Shown: positions 1-8,920, counted from the stretch's first letter. The stretch is 54,601 bases of DNA from Faeciplasma sp900553675 (GCA_958428235.1 CAUAFG010000016.1:1-54601); one strand, 5' to 3'. The notes: generated from the sequence alone by a model not told the origin. Program-made: numbers and translations.

Positions 1-23
1 CCTCTATCGAGGCGGATTTAAGA

Positions 24-1649
24 TTATGCGATTATACAAGCGGGGGCGACTCCGTTGCTGTAGCACGCACTGCTGGTGTTCAAGCTGCCGTCCGTGTTGA
101 CACTACGCGCGTTGATCGCGCTGGCCGGGTTAGGAGAGCGCAACCCGGCGTAGCGCACGGAACCGACGTTGTCGTATTTCCTGCGCTCAGCGTTTGTGAG
201 CCCCTCGTAATAGTCGAGCAACTCGCCGTCCTTGTATGTCGCGCTGTCCCAGGAGCCGTAAATTTCGGGGCGGGAGAGCAAGAAAAATTTGTCTTTCAGC
301 TCGTAAACCTGGTTTACGGTAAACTCCGTACCGTCAAGGCTCGCACATTCAAAAATGCTGTTTGTGCGGCACGGAATAACGGCGGGCTCCACAACCGCCA
401 AAAAGTCGGCGGGCAGACTGTGTATAAAGCCGTTATATGTTGTCGCCCAGGACGGCGCGCGGTCAAATTTATTTGTCGGAGCCCAAACGCTGCCCGCTGC
501 CGCTGCGCTGTTCAGCCATTGACGGGCTGCGCTTTGCGCGTAATTGTTCGAGCCTAAAACGATACGGTGTAAGTGGTTAATATTGCCCTCTCCGTTTGTG
601 GTACCGAGACTTGTACCGCCGTTGCCCTCCGCAAGCGTAGTGGTTTCGATAACAGCGGTAGAGGAGGGGCTCGCATAGGTTTTTACGCTCTTGCCCGCGA
701 AAGTTTGGTTATATGTTGCCGATACAACTACTTGACCGCCCGCGGGCACCGATTCGGCAAGTGTAAATTGAAATGATTTCCCGTTATCCGCCGCAAACCA
801 CGCTTGATTAGCAACCGTAAAATGATAGGTACCCGCTGACAAACCGTCCGCCGCATAATATAATGCCTCTTGTGCGTCGTACTGTACCGCCTTTTGCGAG
901 CCGTTAGCGTTGCTGTAAACATATTTCATTTCAAGCGTCATAGAATGAGCAAGCCGACTGTTTGCGGGTGTGTGGTGGTCGTGCCCTCGTACTGCCCAAA
1001 CAACCGAAACGCCCGTATCAGAGTCAACCGTAGTAAACTCATACCCCGCGGGAAAGAGCGTTGCACCGAGTCCCATACGCACAGCGTTGCGAATATCTGC
1101 CCAGGTTGAAACGGCGGTAAGTGTGTCGATATGTACCGTTGTTTTTGCCCCTGTGCGGTCTGTAACGGTAATGTCCGCGCCTGTCGGTGTTTTTTCTGCG
1201 GCGATATTTACTTTTTCCGCAGAGTCAAGCGCGACGTTGACTTTTTCGAGAGCGTATACAAGCGCGTTATACTCGTTTGAGCTTTCAAAGGCTCCCGCAA
1301 TATATGCGGAGTCTTTAATTTCGATATAAAAGGTTTGTGAGCTCAAAACTGCCGTATTTTTGTACAATGCAATTTCAGCGGTTGCAATGCCATTTACTGC
1401 GAGGGCTTGTTTTGACAACTCCGCCGTAATAACGCCGTCCGAAATTGTACAAGTGGAGATTACAACCTTTTCGTCGGGCTTGACAATTTGCAGAGTTGCT
1501 GTAATACCGCTCTCAAGCTCGTATTTTTGCCCGTTGTTTAACGGAATTATTTCAATATATCGGCTTTCAGAGTCGTACTGCTTTGCAAAAACGGTTGTAG
1601 GGATTGTATGCCTCCCAAAGTCTATAAATATCTTTTGTAAAATCTGCAT
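24..1649 (-). CDS. BppU-type baseplate/tail-fibre protein with hypervariable C-terminal lectin-like domain
   Basis: 541 aa. The first ~115 residues (MQILQKIFIDFGRHTI..., strands built on ELESGITATLQIVKPDEKVV) read like the BppU N-terminal domain that docks receptor-binding proteins on siphovirus baseplates. The C-terminal ~180 residues (KFFLLSRPEIYGSW, YAGLRSPNPASA, SNGVAPACIIA) fit the DUF6273 / C-type-lectin fold seen in many diversity-generating retroelement (DGR) targets. It is the last tail gene in the window, after Tal, where receptor-binding proteins sit. Its final ~95 coding bases match the end of the gene at 19652-20341 except at codon positions 1 and 2. Receptor binding is inferred; fold assignments are by pattern recognition. 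Lysis genes expected further downstream are outside the window. Confidence 0.8.
   Translation of the reverse strand: MQILQKIFIDFGRHTIPTTVFAKQYDSESRYIEIIPLNNGQKYELESGITATLQIVKPDEKVVISTCTISDGVITAELSKQALAVNGIATAEIALYKNTAVLSSQTFYIEIKDSAYIAGAFESSNEYNALVYALEKVNVALDSAEKVNIAAEKTPTGADITVTDRTGAKTTVHIDTLTAVSTWADIRNAVRMGLGATLFPAGYEFTTVDSDTGVSVVWAVRGHDHHTPANSRLAHSMTLEMKYVYSNANGSQKAVQYDAQEALYYAADGLSAGTYHFTVANQAWFAADNGKSFQFTLAESVPAGGQVVVSATYNQTFAGKSVKTYASPSSTAVIETTTLAEGNGGTSLGTTNGEGNINHLHRIVLGSNNYAQSAARQWLNSAAAAGSVWAPTNKFDRAPSWATTYNGFIHSLPADFLAVVEPAVIPCRTNSIFECASLDGTEFTVNQVYELKDKFFLLSRPEIYGSWDSATYKDGELLDYYEGLTNAERRKYDNVGSVRYAGLRSPNPASAINARSVNTDGSLNTSSACYSNGVAPACIIA
37..131 (-). other. DGR variable region 1 (VR1) in the baseplate protein
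   Basis: Codons for residues 507-538 of the baseplate protein. Aligned without gaps to 19680-19774, it differs at 16 of 95 positions in 12 codons. Every difference is at the first or second base and no third base differs. The last 25 coding bases (37-61) are identical and GC-rich, as expected for the homing-initiation (IMH-like) end of a variable region. Variable residues here are N507, A509, S510, I512, N513, S516, T519, N524, T525, S527, C529 and Y530. Inference: the template has A at these sites (mostly AAC/AAT codons). No template or reverse transcriptase is in the window. Confidence 0.85.
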
Positions 1650-1651
1650 TG

Positions 1652-1990
1652 TTAGTCCTCCACATCTGCAAGCGGCTTGTCCTCAAAGTGAAACTCGATA
1701 AGCCCACTAAGATTTTCAACGGCTTCGCAGGAAAGCTTAATATCGGGCTCGTTTATCCTTACCGCCGCTATTTCTACTTCAAACTCGAGTAGCTCTCTGT
1801 ATTTTTCGTTCCGTTCTTTCTCTGACAGCTCAGAGGTTATAAGCTTTTGTTTTTCCTCGTTGAAAAATATAAGCTTATCGTCAATATCCCGCCTAAGTTT
1901 TGAAAGCGCGTAGGCTTGGCTGACTGGTAGGCGCTCTCTTGCGAGTTCCTGCAACGCAGGAATTGCAATAATGATTTTTTTGTAAGTCAT
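1652..1990 (-). CDS. Small phage protein between Tal and baseplate protein
   Basis: 112 aa, function not recognised. It starts MTYKKIIIAIPALQELARERL and continues as a mostly helical, charged protein with an EEKQKLITSELSEKERNEKYRELLEFE segment that may form a coiled coil. It follows the Tal gene after 12 bases, with a good Shine-Dalgarno (AAGGAG on the minus strand near 2003), and ends 2 bases before the baseplate gene start, so it belongs to the late tail operon. The position suggests a minor baseplate or tail-tip component or chaperone; nothing in the sequence decides which. Confidence 0.7.
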   Translation of the reverse strand: MTYKKIIIAIPALQELARERLPVSQAYALSKLRRDIDDKLIFFNEEKQKLITSELSEKERNEKYRELLEFEVEIAAVRINEPDIKLSCEAVENLSGLIEFHFEDKPLADVED

Positions 1991-2002
1991 AATTAAACTC
2001 CT

Positions 2003-4282
2003 TTAGTTTGATATTAAGCCATAGGCTTTAAGCGCAGTTAAAAGGCTATTGATTTTAGAAATACAGCCCGAAAGGGTAGCGTTTGTTTGAAGCTGAGATA
2101 CGGTTTGCCGATAAGCAGGAGTTGCGCCGAAAAATCCGATTTTTCCTTGGTAATCATTTCCGAGCTGAGCCGTTTTAACGTATATGTTTTCAAACGGTCT
2201 GTTTGATGTTCCTAATTTCCAAGAATAATTACCTGTGTTATTTGGATAAACGCTTCGATTGCTTATGTCAAATAATAAATTGTTGCCATAAGCACCATTG
2301 TATCTTGTGTATCCTATGTATACACACTGGCTTGCTAAAACTCCTGTAGCAACAACATTTCCGTTTGTGGTTGAGCCATTTCCTCCAATAATTATTGCGG
2401 CTGCATTTCCGACGTTTGTATATGTATCAATAACCACTGAACGATAATCACCAGTATTTGTATATAGTCGGTCGAGATATAAAGAACTAACATCTATCCT
2501 GTCCGCAGAAATAGTGCCCGTGGTTATGTTATCGCCGTTAATTTTGGTCTTGCCCTTACTCTCTAAGTCTGAAAATGTTACTAAGCCCTTTAGCTCGATT
2601 GTACCAGACGTTATAGTTACATTGCCGTTTTTAAGCGTTAGGGTTGAGGTCGCCGCTGTTGTGCTATTGCTAACAGATAGCGTTATTCCGTTCACCGCGT
2701 CGGCAGCTATTGCAGCCGCTTGCGTTGCGGTTGTTCCTACTACGTTTGCCGTGTCAATCGTTACGTTTCCATTTTTTAGAGTAAGAGTAGATGTTGTTTG
2801 ATTGTTTGAGGTTGTAGAGGACACGGAAAGAGTAATATTGTTAAAAGTTTGCGAAATGCGCGTTGATAGCGCTTCCTCCGCTCCCTTGGCTCGCGTGACC
2901 TCGGCGGTAATGCTCTCCGCCGTTTGTCTGATTTGGGAGGATAGAGTCGTACTGACGTTATCTATGTTGCCGCTTAAATCCGCTTCGGCTGCCTTGGCTC
3001 TCGTCACTTCGTCATTGACGGTTTTTGTAATCTCGGAGGTTATGCTCTCGGCGGTAAGCTCAATCTTAGCCGTGAGCGCTTCCTCCGCTCCCTTGGCTCG
3101 CGTAACCTCGGCGGTAATGCGGTCGTTCGTGCGGGTAATATGCGCCTCGGTGCGCTCGGTTGATTGCTTTACCGTTGCTATTTGCTTGCCCGTTTCAATC
3201 ACGGTATCGCTAAAAGTTTCCTTTACGTCGCCAAGGGTAACACTTTCATACCGTTCGTTAAGTGTGTCATAAACGGTTTTTATAACCTTTGCTTTTGATT
3301 CTACTCCAAGCTCGGAGAATTTTACGGTTACAATATCGCAGAGCTTCACTCTTTCCAACGGTGCTATATTTTTGTATTCCTCGGTTTGCCACAACTGAAC
3401 GAAAGATACATTTAACGTCACTTTAGGAGCACCGAGCTGCGTTGCTCCTATATACTCAATTGCTTTTGCTCTTAATGCGTTCTCGGTAATTTCTTCGCCG
3501 TCCTTAAAACGGTCGGTAAAGTCCATAATATAAGCCTTGTTGTGCCCAATGTTTTCGGAGGAATTAAGAGGCAAAACCTTTTCCGAGAGATAAACGCAAG
3601 CTTGATTTTGTTCTCCTTTTTCTGTTTCCTTAGAGCAAATTACATACGGCATTATGTGCGTATAACACTCAGCTATATTTGACTCCTGCTTGAGGTCTTT
3701 AAGGTTTTTACCATACTCGATACTTACTCCGCTATCAGAGCCGCGCCGTTTATGGAGCCTTACAATGAAGTTATCAAATTCAAGCTCTCCGCCCCACACG
3801 TCAAGTATTGAGCCCGCTTGTCCGCCAAGGATAGCGCGGACGGAGCAAGGTGTTAAAATAGCGGTGCTATTGAGCGTAGTAATATCGCTTGTTGTGGTAA
3901 ATGGTGACGGTAAGCCCGCTTCCTGGATAGCTCGAGCAATAGCCGTCTGTGGCGTTGCATTATTAATGATAAAGCCGAGAACTGGTATACCGTTAAGGTC
4001 GTAGCTGATATGCTCCGCCGAATATGTAACAATGCCGTTGAGAGGCTTACTCGATTTGTAAATGCGGAATAGTTGCGGCTCGCTTGTGTCATTTGCCTTT
4101 GCTTTGATAATGCAGCCGTCCTCAATTTGTGCATACCATTGTCCCGTAATTGGATATTGTAATAGACATTCATAAGAGCCGTTGCGCTCCTCAGTTACGA
4201 TACACTTAGTAGCGTCTATCAAAAAGCCGATACCGTTATATGTAAAATTGTTTTCGGTTTTTCCGTATAAAGTCGGTATCAT
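2003..4282 (-). CDS. Tail-associated protein (Tal / prophage endopeptidase tail family)
   Basis: 759 aa from the ATG at 4282, which overlaps the Dit stop codon as ATGA and follows a GAGGTGG Shine-Dalgarno; an in-frame start four codons upstream is less likely. The N-terminal ~370 residues (MIPTLYGKTENNFTYNGIGF, then LLQYPITGQWYAQIEDG) look like the Prophage_tail domain that forms the tail-tip hub. From about residue 370 there is a coiled-coil stalk with repeated ITAEVTRAKGAEEAL-like units, then repeated beta segments containing TLTLKNGNVTI, then a C-terminal tip region. Such proteins plug the tail and contact the cell surface. No catalytic peptidase motif could be identified by eye. Confidence 0.85.
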   Translation of the reverse strand: MIPTLYGKTENNFTYNGIGFLIDATKCIVTEERNGSYECLLQYPITGQWYAQIEDGCIIKAKANDTSEPQLFRIYKSSKPLNGIVTYSAEHISYDLNGIPVLGFIINNATPQTAIARAIQEAGLPSPFTTTSDITTLNSTAILTPCSVRAILGGQAGSILDVWGGELEFDNFIVRLHKRRGSDSGVSIEYGKNLKDLKQESNIAECYTHIMPYVICSKETEKGEQNQACVYLSEKVLPLNSSENIGHNKAYIMDFTDRFKDGEEITENALRAKAIEYIGATQLGAPKVTLNVSFVQLWQTEEYKNIAPLERVKLCDIVTVKFSELGVESKAKVIKTVYDTLNERYESVTLGDVKETFSDTVIETGKQIATVKQSTERTEAHITRTNDRITAEVTRAKGAEEALTAKIELTAESITSEITKTVNDEVTRAKAAEADLSGNIDNVSTTLSSQIRQTAESITAEVTRAKGAEEALSTRISQTFNNITLSVSSTTSNNQTTSTLTLKNGNVTIDTANVVGTTATQAAAIAADAVNGITLSVSNSTTAATSTLTLKNGNVTITSGTIELKGLVTFSDLESKGKTKINGDNITTGTISADRIDVSSLYLDRLYTNTGDYRSVVIDTYTNVGNAAAIIIGGNGSTTNGNVVATGVLASQCVYIGYTRYNGAYGNNLLFDISNRSVYPNNTGNYSWKLGTSNRPFENIYVKTAQLGNDYQGKIGFFGATPAYRQTVSQLQTNATLSGCISKINSLLTALKAYGLISN

Positions 4283-5001
4283 AAGCAGCACCACCTCGGG
4301 ACTATTTCAAGCCGTTGAACATTACCCGTCCACGATATAGTATTGTTACCAGGTTGCAGCATAGGGAACGCTGCACCCGCCATTTTGTTATTTTGCGGTA
4401 TAGTGCCCTTATAAGCGTTCATTATTTCGGAGTCCACCTCGATATAATCGTCAATGTCTGCAAATGTTATTGTGACGTTATTCACGGTTAAAGTAACCGT
4501 CCCGCTTCCAATAATTTTGATATACGGCGCAGACGAGTAAAACTCTGCATTATATAGGCTGCTCGCTGCTGTAAGAGTGATTGGCTGCTGTCCCTCAAAA
4601 GAATACTTAAACGGCTTACAGTTAAAAGAGAGGTTTACAGAGCCAAGGTCGCGCAGTTCCTGCTCTATATTTACCTCGTCGGAGTACGAGCCCAAGCGAT
4701 AGTATTTTGTGTCGTAGCTATCCCATAATTTGAAATATCCATGTTGAGCTAAGAGCCAAGCTCTTATTTGATGCGCAAGCTCGTTAAAATCCCGCTTAGT
4801 GTTGTTCAGTAACTTACACTTATACGGGATTTTGATATTTTTATAGCGTTTGTTGTCAATAACAAGGTCGCCGCTACGCCCTGGGACGCTTGCATAGCTA
4901 ATATCCCGAGAGGCTCCCTTGTAGGAGCCTTTCTCACTAATTAGCAGTCCATAATCAAGGGAGCTTTGGTCTTTGAATATAAAAAACGGTAGCTTATCCA
5001 T
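4279..5001 (-). CDS. Distal tail protein (Dit)
   Basis: 240 aa. The N-terminus (FFIFKDQSSLDYGLLISEK followed by DISYASVPGRSGDLVID and RYKNIKIPYKC) is the typical opening of siphovirus Dit proteins, which form the hexameric ring between tail tube and tail tip. A second beta-rich half includes IKIIGSGTVTLTVNNVTITF, as in Dit galectin-like domains. Gene order tape measure - Dit - Tal is canonical. Its ATG overlaps the tape-measure stop (TAATG), and its own stop overlaps the Tal start (ATGA), implying translational coupling. Confidence 0.88.
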   Translation of the reverse strand: MDKLPFFIFKDQSSLDYGLLISEKGSYKGASRDISYASVPGRSGDLVIDNKRYKNIKIPYKCKLLNNTKRDFNELAHQIRAWLLAQHGYFKLWDSYDTKYYRLGSYSDEVNIEQELRDLGSVNLSFNCKPFKYSFEGQQPITLTAASSLYNAEFYSSAPYIKIIGSGTVTLTVNNVTITFADIDDYIEVDSEIMNAYKGTIPQNNKMAGAAFPMLQPGNNTISWTGNVQRLEIVPRWCCL

Positions 5002-7187
5002 TATGCAAATACAACTCCCTTTCTTTTGATTTTTTCCTCGATAAGCTCTAACAAGAGGTCAACAAAATTATTTACATCTTGCTCACTGTCGCCTTTAAGG
5101 TTTTCAATGTAAATTGCCCTTTCTGCAAGCTCTATTTTTATAATAATCCGTCCCTTGCTGTCGTCGCTTGCCGTTTCAGAAACAGCGGCGGAATATTCCT
5201 TATTTTCACTTGCGGTCAATACGCGCTCTCCCTTATGGAGCAATGCGGGGTACTCGTCATATGGCACATATTCCATACCTATACGGAGTCGTGCTATTTC
5301 CTTTATGTTTATGCCCTTTCCGCCGACACCTGGCACCCAATCGGGTATTTTTAGCTTATTCAGTCCACGGATAAATAAATTGATACCGTCGATTATCCAA
5401 TTTATAGGCACCTTAAAGGCATTTTTGATACCCTCAAAGATATTCGAGAATATCTTTACTACCGCGTCCCAGGCTCCGCGCCAATTTCCCGTAAACACAT
5501 TCTTTACAAAGTCAATAATGCCTGAGAACACATTTTTTATATTCGTTACAACTTTGCCGACACCCTCAAACGCACCTTTGAAAACCGTACTAATCACATT
5601 AGCAACGCCCGAAAATGCGGTTTGCAGAGGTGGCAAAACCTTGTCAATTAGGCTTGTAAGTAGGTCTATAATCGGCGGCAATATGAGGTCGAGCAAGTCC
5701 ATTAACGGCGATAACAGCGTTAAGAGCAAGTCGAGTATAGGCTGCATTAACGGCATAATTGCGTCAAGCAACGAAATAAGCACGGGCAGAATAGCCTCTA
5801 TAATTGAGGTGACAAGCGGCAAAACGCTGTTTATTAGCTCGATTAATAGCGGCAATATCATATCCACAATTTCGAGGATAGGGGGCAATAGCGTTTGTAT
5901 GAGCTGAATAATAACAGGAAGCACCGCATTAACTATCTGTACCAACAGCGGCATAATGGTATTAATTAGCTGAACGAGTACAGGCAATACCGCGTCAACA
6001 ATTTGCAGGATAGGGGGTAATAGCGTTTGTATGAGCTGCAAAACTACGGGTAGTATTGCTTGCACAATCTCCAACAGCGGAGGCAAGAGTGCTTGTAAAA
6101 GCTGAATGATAACGGGCAAGATACTATCGAGAATTTGCGTTATCAATGGCATAAGCCCCTCTATAAGCTGTACCACAATCGGGAGTACGCCTTGCACGAT
6201 TTCAATTAAAAAAGGCATTAGCTGTTGTATGAGGCTGATAATAACGGGTAATATTGCCGTTATAATAGCTTCAATCGGTGGGAGTAGCGCCGCCATTAAA
6301 TCCATTAGTACAGGAAATAGAGTTTCGATAAGTTGAAAGAGCGGCGGTAGTAGCTGCTCAAAAATGCTCGTAATAACGGGTATAAGGCTATCAAAGAGAG
6401 CTTGTATTTTTGGCAAACCTGCTATAATCATATCCGCAAACCGTTGTATAAGCGGAATAGCCGCCGTGCCTATTCTGTTCATCAGCCCGCCGAAAGCGTC
6501 CTTTACATTCGCAATCGTATCACCGAGCTTTACGCCCGCTTTTACGGCGTCCTCCGACATTACAAGCCCGAGGTCGTCCGCCTCCTTTTTAAGAGCCTCC
6601 ATACCCTCGGAGCCCGCGTTAAGCATAGGGAGCATTTCTGTATAGCTTTTTCCGAGCAAATCGTTTCCTAAAGCGTTTCGTTCTGCACCGTCCTCCATAT
6701 CTGCGAGAGCTGCGGTAATCGCGTTAAACTTTTCCTCGGTCGACATTTTGTTAAGGTCGTCGAGGGAGAGTCCAAGACGGCTTATAGCGGTTGCCGCTGT
6801 TTTCGAGCCGTTGTTTGCGTCGTCTACTACATCAGACATTTTTTTAATGCCGTTTTTGAAAGAGTCAACACTAACGCCGCTTTGGTCTGCTGCGTGTTTC
6901 CAGCGTTGGAGTTCCTCTCTACCTATTCCCGTTCTCTCGGAGAGCTTGTCAATGTAATCCGCTTGCTCGGCGGTGCTCATAGCCATTTTATACGCTGCGG
7001 TGCCTACTGCGGTAGCTCCCGCTACAACTGCGGTACCGACTGCGGCGGCACCCTTGGCAATAGAGGAAAAAGCGGAGCCAACCTTTGCGCTGCTTTTTTC
7101 TGCCTTTTCGGTTGTCGTATCAATGCTTTTGTTAGCCTCTGCGCTATCTATAAATATTTCTCCGAGCACGCGGAAAATGCTTGCCAT
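5001..7187 (-). CDS. Tail tape measure protein with 20-unit hendecad repeat
   Basis: 728 aa. The order is an N-terminal coiled coil and hydrophobic Ala/Gly segment (residues 1-75), a conserved tape-measure region (SERTGIGREELQRWKHAADQ, about 84-103), the repeat block, and a C-terminal part with LHKGERVLTASEN (typical of tape measures). Residues ~260-510 are extremely hydrophobic with an 11-residue repeat of the type LPvhhqLIqth. Prolines occur at exactly 11-residue spacing from P270 to P479, 20 in a row. Tape measures fill the tail lumen and set tail length; at 0.15 nm per helical residue, 728 residues correspond to roughly 110 nm. The gene follows the tail chaperones, as usual. Confidence 0.92.
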   Translation of the reverse strand: MASIFRVLGEIFIDSAEANKSIDTTTEKAEKSSAKVGSAFSSIAKGAAAVGTAVVAGATAVGTAAYKMAMSTAEQADYIDKLSERTGIGREELQRWKHAADQSGVSVDSFKNGIKKMSDVVDDANNGSKTAATAISRLGLSLDDLNKMSTEEKFNAITAALADMEDGAERNALGNDLLGKSYTEMLPMLNAGSEGMEALKKEADDLGLVMSEDAVKAGVKLGDTIANVKDAFGGLMNRIGTAAIPLIQRFADMIIAGLPKIQALFDSLIPVITSIFEQLLPPLFQLIETLFPVLMDLMAALLPPIEAIITAILPVIISLIQQLMPFLIEIVQGVLPIVVQLIEGLMPLITQILDSILPVIIQLLQALLPPLLEIVQAILPVVLQLIQTLLPPILQIVDAVLPVLVQLINTIMPLLVQIVNAVLPVIIQLIQTLLPPILEIVDMILPLLIELINSVLPLVTSIIEAILPVLISLLDAIMPLMQPILDLLLTLLSPLMDLLDLILPPIIDLLTSLIDKVLPPLQTAFSGVANVISTVFKGAFEGVGKVVTNIKNVFSGIIDFVKNVFTGNWRGAWDAVVKIFSNIFEGIKNAFKVPINWIIDGINLFIRGLNKLKIPDWVPGVGGKGINIKEIARLRIGMEYVPYDEYPALLHKGERVLTASENKEYSAAVSETASDDSKGRIIIKIELAERAIYIENLKGDSEQDVNNFVDLLLELIEEKIKRKGVVFA
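5748..6380 (-). repeat. 33-bp coding repeats in the tape measure gene
   Basis: The 20 hendecad units (residues ~269-479) correspond to tandem 33-base units in the DNA. Individual units have diverged in sequence, but several adjacent pairs are close (for example the units reading LPVIIQLIQTL and LPVVLQLIQTL, each followed by LPPIL). Such a tract can expand or contract in multiples of 33 bases without losing frame, which would change tail length. Confidence 0.75.
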
Positions 7188-7190
7188 AAG

Positions 7191-7885
7191 TTAGCCCCCT
7201 TTCTTTCGGTCAGCCTCCACGAGCGGCATAAACTCCGCTATAATGTCCTCGGCTGTCCGTTGTTCTTTCTGCTTCTTTGACGGAGCCCCGCTCGCTTCAA
7301 GGGTGCTTTGCATAAATTCCTCAAAGTCCATAATTTCCGCTGACTCGTCGCGCATTTTGGAAACGGCGTAATTTGCAAGCCAAAGAGGAAAAAGTTTGTC
7401 CTCGAGTTTTTCTTTTGCTTTTCGCTTTTCCTCATTGTAGGCAAAAGAAAGCAACTCGCCGAGAGCCGCTAACGGTAAGCTCTCAATGAGTTGCCAATCG
7501 AAATATTTGTGTAAAAGACTTAGACTCCTTGCTCTGCTTTCTTGCGCAGAACACGCTTGAAAAAAGTTGTAACGCCCTCGTCGTGGATAATCTCGTTAAT
7601 TACCTCCGCCGCGTCGAGTTGCTCCGCTTCGGCAATCGGGATATTTTTATATGCCGCCACAAGCGGCGGGAGGTCGTCGGCAATCTTGCCGAACTGCGGC
7701 ATAAGCTCCGCAAGCATTTCACACGCGAGCACGCCTACCTTTTCTCGGTCAAGCTGTTTCATAGCGTCTGCTGCGTTGTCTGTGTCTTTGAAAATATCAA
7801 GGGCTTTCAGCTTTTCAATGACGGGTTTCATATCGAGCTTTGCTACGATTTTAAGCAGCATAGGCATAGTTTTGATGGTAAGCAT
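7191..7885 (-). CDS. Tail assembly chaperone, long form made by -1 frameshift (gpGT type)
   Basis: The 121-residue short chaperone overlaps a second reading frame that stays open from the slippery heptamer TTTTTTC (7565-7559) to the stop at 7191, with no stop codon in between. A -1 slip gives a fusion of about 231 aa whose second part reads HKYFDWQLIESLPLAALGE and ends LVEADRKKGG. Upstream of its first plausible start (TTG near 7454) this frame still encodes good protein sequence, so it is made as a fusion, not independently. In lambda-like tails gpG and gpGT bind the tape measure and recruit tube subunits. Position directly before the tape measure fits. Confidence 0.8.
7520..7885 (-). CDS. 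Tail assembly chaperone, short form (gpG type)
   Basis: 121 aa, helical, beginning MLTIKTMPMLLKIVAKLDMK and ending FFKRVLRKKAEQGV. It lies between the tail-tube gene and the tape measure, which is where the first tail chaperone is found in lambda and HK97-like siphophages. The codons ACT TTT TTC near its 3' end contain the slippery heptamer that would allow ribosomes to continue into the -1 frame. The short form is usually made in excess. Assignment rests on position, size and the frameshift signal rather than sequence identity. Confidence 0.8.
   Translation of the reverse strand: MLTIKTMPMLLKIVAKLDMKPVIEKLKALDIFKDTDNAADAMKQLDREKVGVLACEMLAELMPQFGKIADDLPPLVAAYKNIPIAEAEQLDAAEVINEIIHDEGVTTFFKRVLRKKAEQGV
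7559..7565 (-). promoter_or_regulatory. Programmed -1 ribosomal frameshift site
   Basis: The minus strand reads T TTT TTC in the zero frame of the short chaperone, a canonical X XXY YYZ heptamer. The -1 frame is open from here for 124 codons. Translation of the -1 frame gives a coherent helical protein in the expected gpT position. Confidence 0.75.
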
Positions 7886-7912
7886 AGTTTTGCTCCTCCT
7901 TAAATTCTGTTG

Positions 7913-8506
7913 TTATTTTGTGGGTGTTGCGTTTTTTGCGCCGTCCTCTGTATGGATAACGGGCGCGGTGCTGATTTCATCAACTTTCCACAAGTCGCCG
8001 TCAAGGTCGCTATGCGGATAGTGGGCGAGAAGTTCGAGCGCGAGCTCGCCCTCGGCTTTCTGTACCGCCTTTGCGGTAAAGCCCGTTTCGTGCATTGCGT
8101 TGAAAATGGTTATTTTCTTGTACTTGCCGCCGATGGTTTTGGCAAACATTGTAACATTTTTGAGATATGCCGACATTGGGATAACGCCAGTAGGCGGGTT
8201 TTTAATCGCGTTGCCCTCCGCACTCGATACGACACAAGTCGGAATAGCAAGCGCGAGGTTTTCCTGGCTCATACAAAGGGTAGTAACTTTGAGGGAGGCT
8301 CCCTGTTCCTCAATAACCTGTGTGCCCACTGTTTTTCCATGTCTGCCGTCAAATTCAATATCGCGCACGGTAACGGTTGCGGCAAATTCGCCGCCGCCTC
8401 TTGTCGGTGCGAGGAGCCTTTGCGTTTCCTCGCCGTAGTCGAGGAAAATTAAGCCCTCGTCAATTTGGATTGACTCAATTTGTTTTGTGGTAAGGTTAGT
8501 AACCAT
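7913..8506 (-). CDS. Major tail (tube) protein
   Basis: 197 aa, beginning MVTNLTTKQIESIQIDEGLIF and containing FDGRHGKTVGTQVIEEQGASLKV and PPTGVIPMSAYLKNVTMFAK. Composition and order of predicted strands match the siphovirus tail-tube proteins of Firmicute phages. The tube polymerises around the tape measure. It sits between the tail terminator-like gene (8519-8899) and the tail chaperones, the standard place. The stretch LDGDLWKVDEIST near the C-terminus is typical of this group. Confidence 0.85.
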   Translation of the reverse strand: MVTNLTTKQIESIQIDEGLIFLDYGEETQRLLAPTRGGGEFAATVTVRDIEFDGRHGKTVGTQVIEEQGASLKVTTLCMSQENLALAIPTCVVSSAEGNAIKNPPTGVIPMSAYLKNVTMFAKTIGGKYKKITIFNAMHETGFTAKAVQKAEGELALELLAHYPHSDLDGDLWKVDEISTAPVIHTEDGAKNATPTK

Positions 8507-8518
8507 TACTCAAACCTC

Positions 8519-8899
8519 CTAATTGTAGAAAACTCTTGCCGACATAGATAATTTACGGTGTGCTATATCAAACTCACTGTCGGCAACTGCGTTTTGATTA
8601 TCAAAGCCGATATGTGCGGCGAATACGCCGCTCTCGACTATTACCTCGTTTGTAAGCTCATTGCGGAGCGTATCGCACAAAGCCTCGAGTTCCTCGGTTG
8701 CGGTAGGCTTTTTCTCGTCTACCCATATATCGAGGTAGAAAGAGAAGAGGTCGCCCGCTGCAAGGTCGATAATGTTAATACCGTTAATCACCGCGTAGGG
8801 AAATTCTGCATTTTTGCTCGGTGCCTCCTCGTAGTAGGCTGGCAATACTTTGTTTATCCGCTCCCGTAGAGCTTTGATAAATGCTTTTGTGTTATACAC
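8519..8899 (-). CDS. Tail terminator / tail completion protein
   Basis: 126 aa (MYNTKAFIKALRERINKVLP..., FPYAVINGINIIDLAAGD, FSFYLDIWVDEKK). Length and order of elements resemble DUF3168-like or lambda gpU-like tail terminators, which cap the tail tube and connect it to the head. It follows the head-closure gene and precedes the tube gene. An HK97 gp10-like neck protein commonly found between these two genes is absent, since only 21 bases separate them. Function is inferred mainly from position and size. Confidence 0.65.
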   Translation of the reverse strand: MYNTKAFIKALRERINKVLPAYYEEAPSKNAEFPYAVINGINIIDLAAGDLFSFYLDIWVDEKKPTATEELEALCDTLRNELTNEVIVESGVFAAHIGFDNQNAVADSEFDIAHRKLSMSARVFYN

Positions 8900-8920
8900 G
8901 CCCTCCGCCTCCTCTCTGCG

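Noticed and set aside
2802..3272. Plus-strand open frame of 156 codons opposite the Tal coiled coil
   Set aside because: Shadow of a repetitive coding region; Val/Ser-rich composition and no start signals.
5155..5907. Long open frame on the plus strand opposite the tape measure (about 250 codons)
   Set aside because: It mirrors the 33-base repeats of the tape measure gene, has low-complexity Ser/Ile composition and no ribosome site.
5748..6380. 33-base periodicity that could suggest a CRISPR array
   Set aside because: The units are coding, contiguous without spacers, diverged from each other and in frame with the tape measure.
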